DNA of 33,483 bases from Actinomadura bangladeshensis (lineage in GTDB: Bacteria; Actinomycetota; Actinomycetes; Streptosporangiales; Streptosporangiaceae), in assembly GCF_004348335.1 (NCBI RefSeq), contig NZ_SMJW01000070.1, forward strand, positions 1 through 33,483, given 5' to 3'. The position numbers and the translations under genes were made by a program. Shown piece after piece: positions 30,966 through 33,483 of this stretch. The notes beneath the pieces were generated by a model. The model made no database searches and was not told where the DNA came from. It saw only the letters and a program-made list of their open reading frames with translations. How positions within the stretch are numbered: position 1 is the stretch's first letter; every line of letters begins with the position of its first letter.

Positions 30966-31301
30966 TCACGCCACATACGGCGGGACGTCGCCGGTGCCCT
31001 CCATCGGACGTCCGGCCTCCGCCCAGCTCTTCATCCCGCCGTCGACGTTCCGCGCCAGCCAGCCCGCCTGGTTCAGCGCCACCGTCACCTGCGCCGACCG
31101 CTGCCCCGACCGGCAGATCACGAAGACCTCCCGGTCGCGCGGGACCTCCCCGGCGCGGTCGCCGAGCTGCCGCATGGGGATGTGGACCGCCTCGGGCGCG
31201 TGGCCCGCGTCCCATTCGTCCTGCTCCCGGACGTCCAGCAGATAGCCGTCCCGCGGGACGTCGGCCGCGTCGACGCCCGGCACGTCTTCCCCGAAAATCA
31301 T
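30966..31301 (-). CDS. single-domain rhodanese-like sulfurtransferase
   Basis: This 111-residue cytosolic protein is a lone rhodanese domain. It has YLLDVREQDEWDAGHAPEAVHIPM (substrate-side loop) and the active site VFVICRSGQRSAQV. The catalytic Cys is followed by a loop of family type CRSGxRS. ATG 31301 has GGGGG four bases upstream. The frame further upstream would read antisense to the divergent lipoprotein gene and is discarded. It precedes cytX; a role in sulfur transfer for thiamine synthesis is tempting because of that neighbour, but cytX has its own promoter and riboswitch. Confidence 0.9.
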   Translation of the reverse strand: MIFGEDVPGVDAADVPRDGYLLDVREQDEWDAGHAPEAVHIPMRQLGDRAGEVPRDREVFVICRSGQRSAQVTVALNQAGWLARNVDGGMKSWAEAGRPMEGTGDVPPYVA

Positions 31302-31347
31302 CACACCCCCATGGAACCGCGCGAACCGGCCTCGCGTCGAATCACGT

Positions 31348-31809
31348 ATGCGGTATCGGACGCTCCTGTTCGCCGCGCCCGGGCTGGCCATGCTCCTGAC
31401 CCTGGCCGCCTGCGGCGACGAACAGGCCAACGGAAACCCCGCCGAAGCGCCGTCCGGCACGACGTCCGTTCAGCCTTCCGGCACACCCGCCGACTCACTG
31501 ACCATCTCCGTCAAGGCCTCCGCGGAGGCCCCCGCCAAGACCTGGACGCTGACCTGCGATCCCCCTGGCGGTACCCACCCGAAGGCCGCCGACGCATGCG
31601 CGGCCCTGACCAAGGCCCAGGACCCCTTCAAGCCCGTCCCCAAGGACCAGATGTGCACCAAGATCTACGGCGGCCCTGAGATCGCCACGGTCAAGGGCAC
31701 CTGGCACAACAAGGACATCGACACCAAGTTCACCCGCGAGGACGGCTGCCAACTCCACCGCTGGACCGAGGTGGCCCCCGTCTTCGGCCCCGTCCCCAAG
31801 GTCCGCTGA
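31348..31809 (+). CDS. subtilisin-inhibitor-like (SSI family) lipoprotein
   Basis: This 153-residue protein is exported and lipid-anchored: signal peptide, then lipobox LAAC with Cys22. A Ser/Thr/Pro/Gly-rich linker (about residues 25-50) leads to an SSI domain. Four cysteines match the two SSI disulfides, C70-C84 and C103-C134, with GTHPKAADAC between the first pair. The reactive loop is MCTKIYGG, where the SSI prototype has MCPMVYDP. P1 is therefore probably Lys105, which favours trypsin-like proteases. SSI proteins are usually released, so a surface-tethered one is less usual. No clear ribosome site precedes ATG 31348. Its 3' end overlaps the convergent LuxR gene by 80 bp. Confidence 0.85.
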   Translation: MRYRTLLFAAPGLAMLLTLAACGDEQANGNPAEAPSGTTSVQPSGTPADSLTISVKASAEAPAKTWTLTCDPPGGTHPKAADACAALTKAQDPFKPVPKDQMCTKIYGGPEIATVKGTWHNKDIDTKFTREDGCQLHRWTEVAPVFGPVPKVR

Positions 31810-32542
31810 CCGAGCCCTCCCCGTTCCGGTTCGGTCCTGCCAGGTCAGGCCCCGGCACCCGCCGGGGCCTGACACTCCCGCCCAGCCAACCCGGGCGGAC
31901 CAGCCCCGTCTCGTAGGTCAGGACGACGAGCTGCGCGCGGTCGCGGACCCCGAGTTTGGCCAGGATGCGGCTCACATGGGTTTTGACGGTGGCCGGCGAC
32001 ACCACCAGCCGTCCGGCGATCTCCTCGTTGGACAGCCCCTCGGCCACCAGCGCCAGGATCTGGTGCTCGCGGGCGGTGAGCGTACCCAGTTGCGCGGCGG
32101 CCGGCGGAGGGGCGATCCGGGACGCGAACTCGCTGAACAGCCGCCGCGTCACCCTGGGCGCCAGCAGCGCGTCCCCGCGGGCGACGGCCCGCACGCCCAT
32201 GATCAGCTCCAGCGGTTCGGTGTCCTTCACCAGGAAGCCGCTGGCACCCGCCTCGATCGCCCCGTAGACGTAGTCGTCGTGCTCGTAGGACGTGAGGATC
32301 ATCACCCGGACGTCCCGCAGCCGCGGATCGCCGGTGATGCGGCGGGTGGCCTCGATCCCGTCGAGGACCGGCATCTGGACGTCCATGAGGATCACGTCGG
32401 GGCGGAACTCCACGGCCTGGCGCACGGCCTTCTCGCCGTCCCCGCACTCGGCGACGACCTCCATGTCGTCCTCGTCCTCAAGGAGCGCCCGAAAGCCCGC
32501 GCGCACCAGGACCTGGTCGTCCGCCAGCGCCACGCGGATCAC
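31730..32542 (-). CDS. NarL/FixJ (LuxR-type) response regulator with C-terminal extension
   Basis: This 270-residue regulator has a receiver domain (DD at residues 8-9, phosphoacceptor Asp54 in ILMDVQMPVLDG, LTS, Lys in LVKDTEP) and a LuxR helix-turn-helix (about residues 153-208, LTAREHQILALVAEGLSNEEIA and VKTHVSRILAKL). Relatives usually end soon after ETGLVRPG. Here about 50 Gly/Arg/Pro-rich residues follow, read across a strong hairpin and into the 3' end of the SSI gene on the other strand. A lost stop or small frameshift is possible: one other frame stops at a TGA inside the hairpin. GTG 32542 has GGAAGAG upstream. No sensor kinase is visible beside it. Confidence 0.88.
   Translation of the reverse strand: MIRVALADDQVLVRAGFRALLEDEDDMEVVAECGDGEKAVRQAVEFRPDVILMDVQMPVLDGIEATRRITGDPRLRDVRVMILTSYEHDDYVYGAIEAGASGFLVKDTEPLELIMGVRAVARGDALLAPRVTRRLFSEFASRIAPPPAAAQLGTLTAREHQILALVAEGLSNEEIAGRLVVSPATVKTHVSRILAKLGVRDRAQLVVLTYETGLVRPGWLGGSVRPRRVPGPDLAGPNRNGEGSVSGPWGRGRRRGPPRSSGGVGSRPRG
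31844..31873. terminator. strong hairpin inside the 3' extension of the LuxR gene
   Basis: A perfect 13-bp stem (GTCAGGCCCCGGC / GCCGGGGCCTGAC) with loop ACCC lies 34 bases after the SSI stop. It is well placed to end the SSI transcript and, if the response regulator originally stopped earlier, that transcript too. Confidence 0.75.
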
Positions 32543-32624
32543 GCCGTCTTCTCTTCCGCGCAGCGGCCCGGCCTCGTCACGCCCCGACCGTAACGACGCA
32601 GGGCGGCCGCGTAACCCTCTCTAC

Positions 32625-32645
32625 GCAGTATTCGAGAAGTACTGC
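32625..32645. promoter_or_regulatory. inverted repeat upstream of the LuxR gene
   Basis: GCAGTA-9-TACTGC lies 83 bases upstream of GTG 32542, in the 132-bp gap after the scramblase-like gene. The 21-bp dyad is the right size for an operator; no binder is known. Confidence 0.35.
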
Positions 32646-32674
32646 CGCCGTAGTAGCCGCCTAATCGGCGGTGC

Positions 32675-33483
32675 TCACAGCCAGCCGCCGATGCTGCGGT
32701 TCTGGGAGACGGCCGTGTCGAAGGCCAGGGGGCAGGCCAGGATCAGGGTGCGCATCGGTTCGGGTGGCTGGACGTGCATCTGCAGGACGTAGCGGTCGGC
32801 GCCCGTGAACATCTGCGACAGGAACTCGCCGTAGCCGTCGAAGCCGCGCTGCATGCGGGCCAGCTCCCGCTGCTGCCAGTCGGTGACCCGGCCGCTCAGC
32901 AGTTCGTAGTAGCCGATCTGCTGCTCCTGGGCGGTCAGGATCTCCCAGCCGCGCAGCGCGCGCTTGCGCAGGTGGCCGATGAGGCCGCCCTGCGGGGTGA
33001 GGACCTGCATCTGGGGCGTGCCCATGAAGCCGTACGGCTTGTAGAAGAGGAAGTACGGCATCCCGTCGGGGCGGTAGATCGTGAGCTTGCGCTCGGCCTT
33101 GGTCTGGCTCGCCTGGTTGAGGACGCGGAACGCCTTCTTGGCCCCGCTCACGCCCTCCTCCCGGACGTAGGCCGCGGGCTGCCCCTGCGGGCTCCAGATC
33201 GTGTAGTTCGCCTCGGTCGAGAAGAACTGCGCCGGCTGGTCGTAGACGAGGATCGGCGCACCGTACAGGTCGGGGAACCCCTGCTGCTGCGGGACCTGCG
33301 GTTGCCGCGGCGGGTAGCCGGGCTGCTGGGGCGGCGCGTAAGCGGGCTGCGCGTAGCCGGCCTGCTGGGGCGGGTACGCGGGCTGCTGCTGCGGGTAGCC
33401 GTAGCCGGGCTGCGGTGCGTAGGGCGGGGCGTGGGCCGGTCGGGGAGCGCCGTAGCCCGGGTGCGGCGGGCCGTATCCGGGGC
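32675..33483 (-). CDS. scramblase/LURP-one-like protein, N terminus cut by the window edge
   Basis: The visible 268 residues run in one frame from the window edge to TGA at 32675. The first 60 or so are low-complexity, rich in Pro, Gln, Gly and Tyr, with repeated PGYG and QQPGY units. The rest is a beta-rich domain with YDQPAQFFSTEANYTIWSP, KKAFRVLNQ, LTIYRPDGMPYFLF and GRVTDWQQREL, resembling the actinobacterial phospholipid scramblase-related (LURP-one/tubby-like) family. The GTG inside at 33151 is not the start, because the upstream frame is clearly coding. Such N-terminal tails often mediate protein or wall interaction. The function is unknown; scrambling activity is not shown for bacterial members. 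Confidence 0.75.
   Translation of the reverse strand, partial: PGYGPPHPGYGAPRPAHAPPYAPQPGYGYPQQQPAYPPQQAGYAQPAYAPPQQPGYPPRQPQVPQQQGFPDLYGAPILVYDQPAQFFSTEANYTIWSPQGQPAAYVREEGVSGAKKAFRVLNQASQTKAERKLTIYRPDGMPYFLFYKPYGFMGTPQMQVLTPQGGLIGHLRKRALRGWEILTAQEQQIGYYELLSGRVTDWQQRELARMQRGFDGYGEFLSQMFTGADRYVLQMHVQPPEPMRTLILACPLAFDTAVSQNRSIGGWL

Overview
The window is a gene-dense, very GC-rich stretch of an actinobacterial chromosome. Evidence for this: many GTG starts, a bacterial proteasome activator (bpa), a DUF4446 gene, an MptB-like polyprenol-phosphomannose glycosyltransferase, a Tuf3-type second EF-Tu and a subtilisin-inhibitor-like lipoprotein. The mix looks like Streptosporangiales (for example Actinomadura or a relative); that placement is inference. 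No phage, transposase, CRISPR array, tRNA or rRNA is visible.

Layout. 1-4.6 kb: quinone oxidoreductase and bpa on +, facing a HAD phosphatase, serS and a methyltransferase on -, with a strong shared hairpin between the two sets. 4.6-7.9 kb: two tandem paralogous secreted proteins built of Ig-like repeats. 8-10.2 kb: FrnE-type DsbA oxidoreductase, pheA and a DUF4446 protein. 10.2-15.9 kb: an envelope-glycan block with a GT87-type enzyme, a 746-residue membrane protein with an alkaline-phosphatase-like head, an MptB-like GT-C enzyme and a GT2 enzyme. 16-19.2 kb: regulators, comprising a STAS protein, a small CxxC protein, an OmpR/histidine kinase pair and a 56-residue two-helix membrane protein. 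19.3-23.4 kb: an acyl-CoA ligase, a secreted EEP-family protein and EF-Tu3 with a structured leader and an upstream 38-codon ORF. 23.5-26 kb: an MFS transporter divergent from a stand-alone arginine deiminase, followed by about 450 bp of lower-GC, structured non-coding DNA. 26.4-29.3 kb: a HATPase_c_2 protein and a PAS-GAF-PAS kinase with an unusual C terminus. 29.4-31.3 kb: a CytX-type transporter under a TPP riboswitch, and a rhodanese. 31.3-33.5 kb: an SSI-like lipoprotein overlapping a LuxR response regulator, then a scramblase/LURP-one-like gene cut by the window edge.

The clearest window-wide pattern is that eleven start codons have a TANNNT -10 box exactly 6 or 7 bases upstream, the arrangement expected of leaderless mRNAs. 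These positions also decide several start codons. Other notable points are two convergent gene pairs whose coding sequences overlap (131 bp and 80 bp), a riboswitch whose last strand carries the Shine-Dalgarno sequence, and the structured intergenic region at 25962-26409. I saw no convincing wholly new multi-gene system. The best candidates for undescribed biology are the Ig-repeat pair, the phosphatase-like membrane protein with its glycosyltransferases, and the structured intergenic element.
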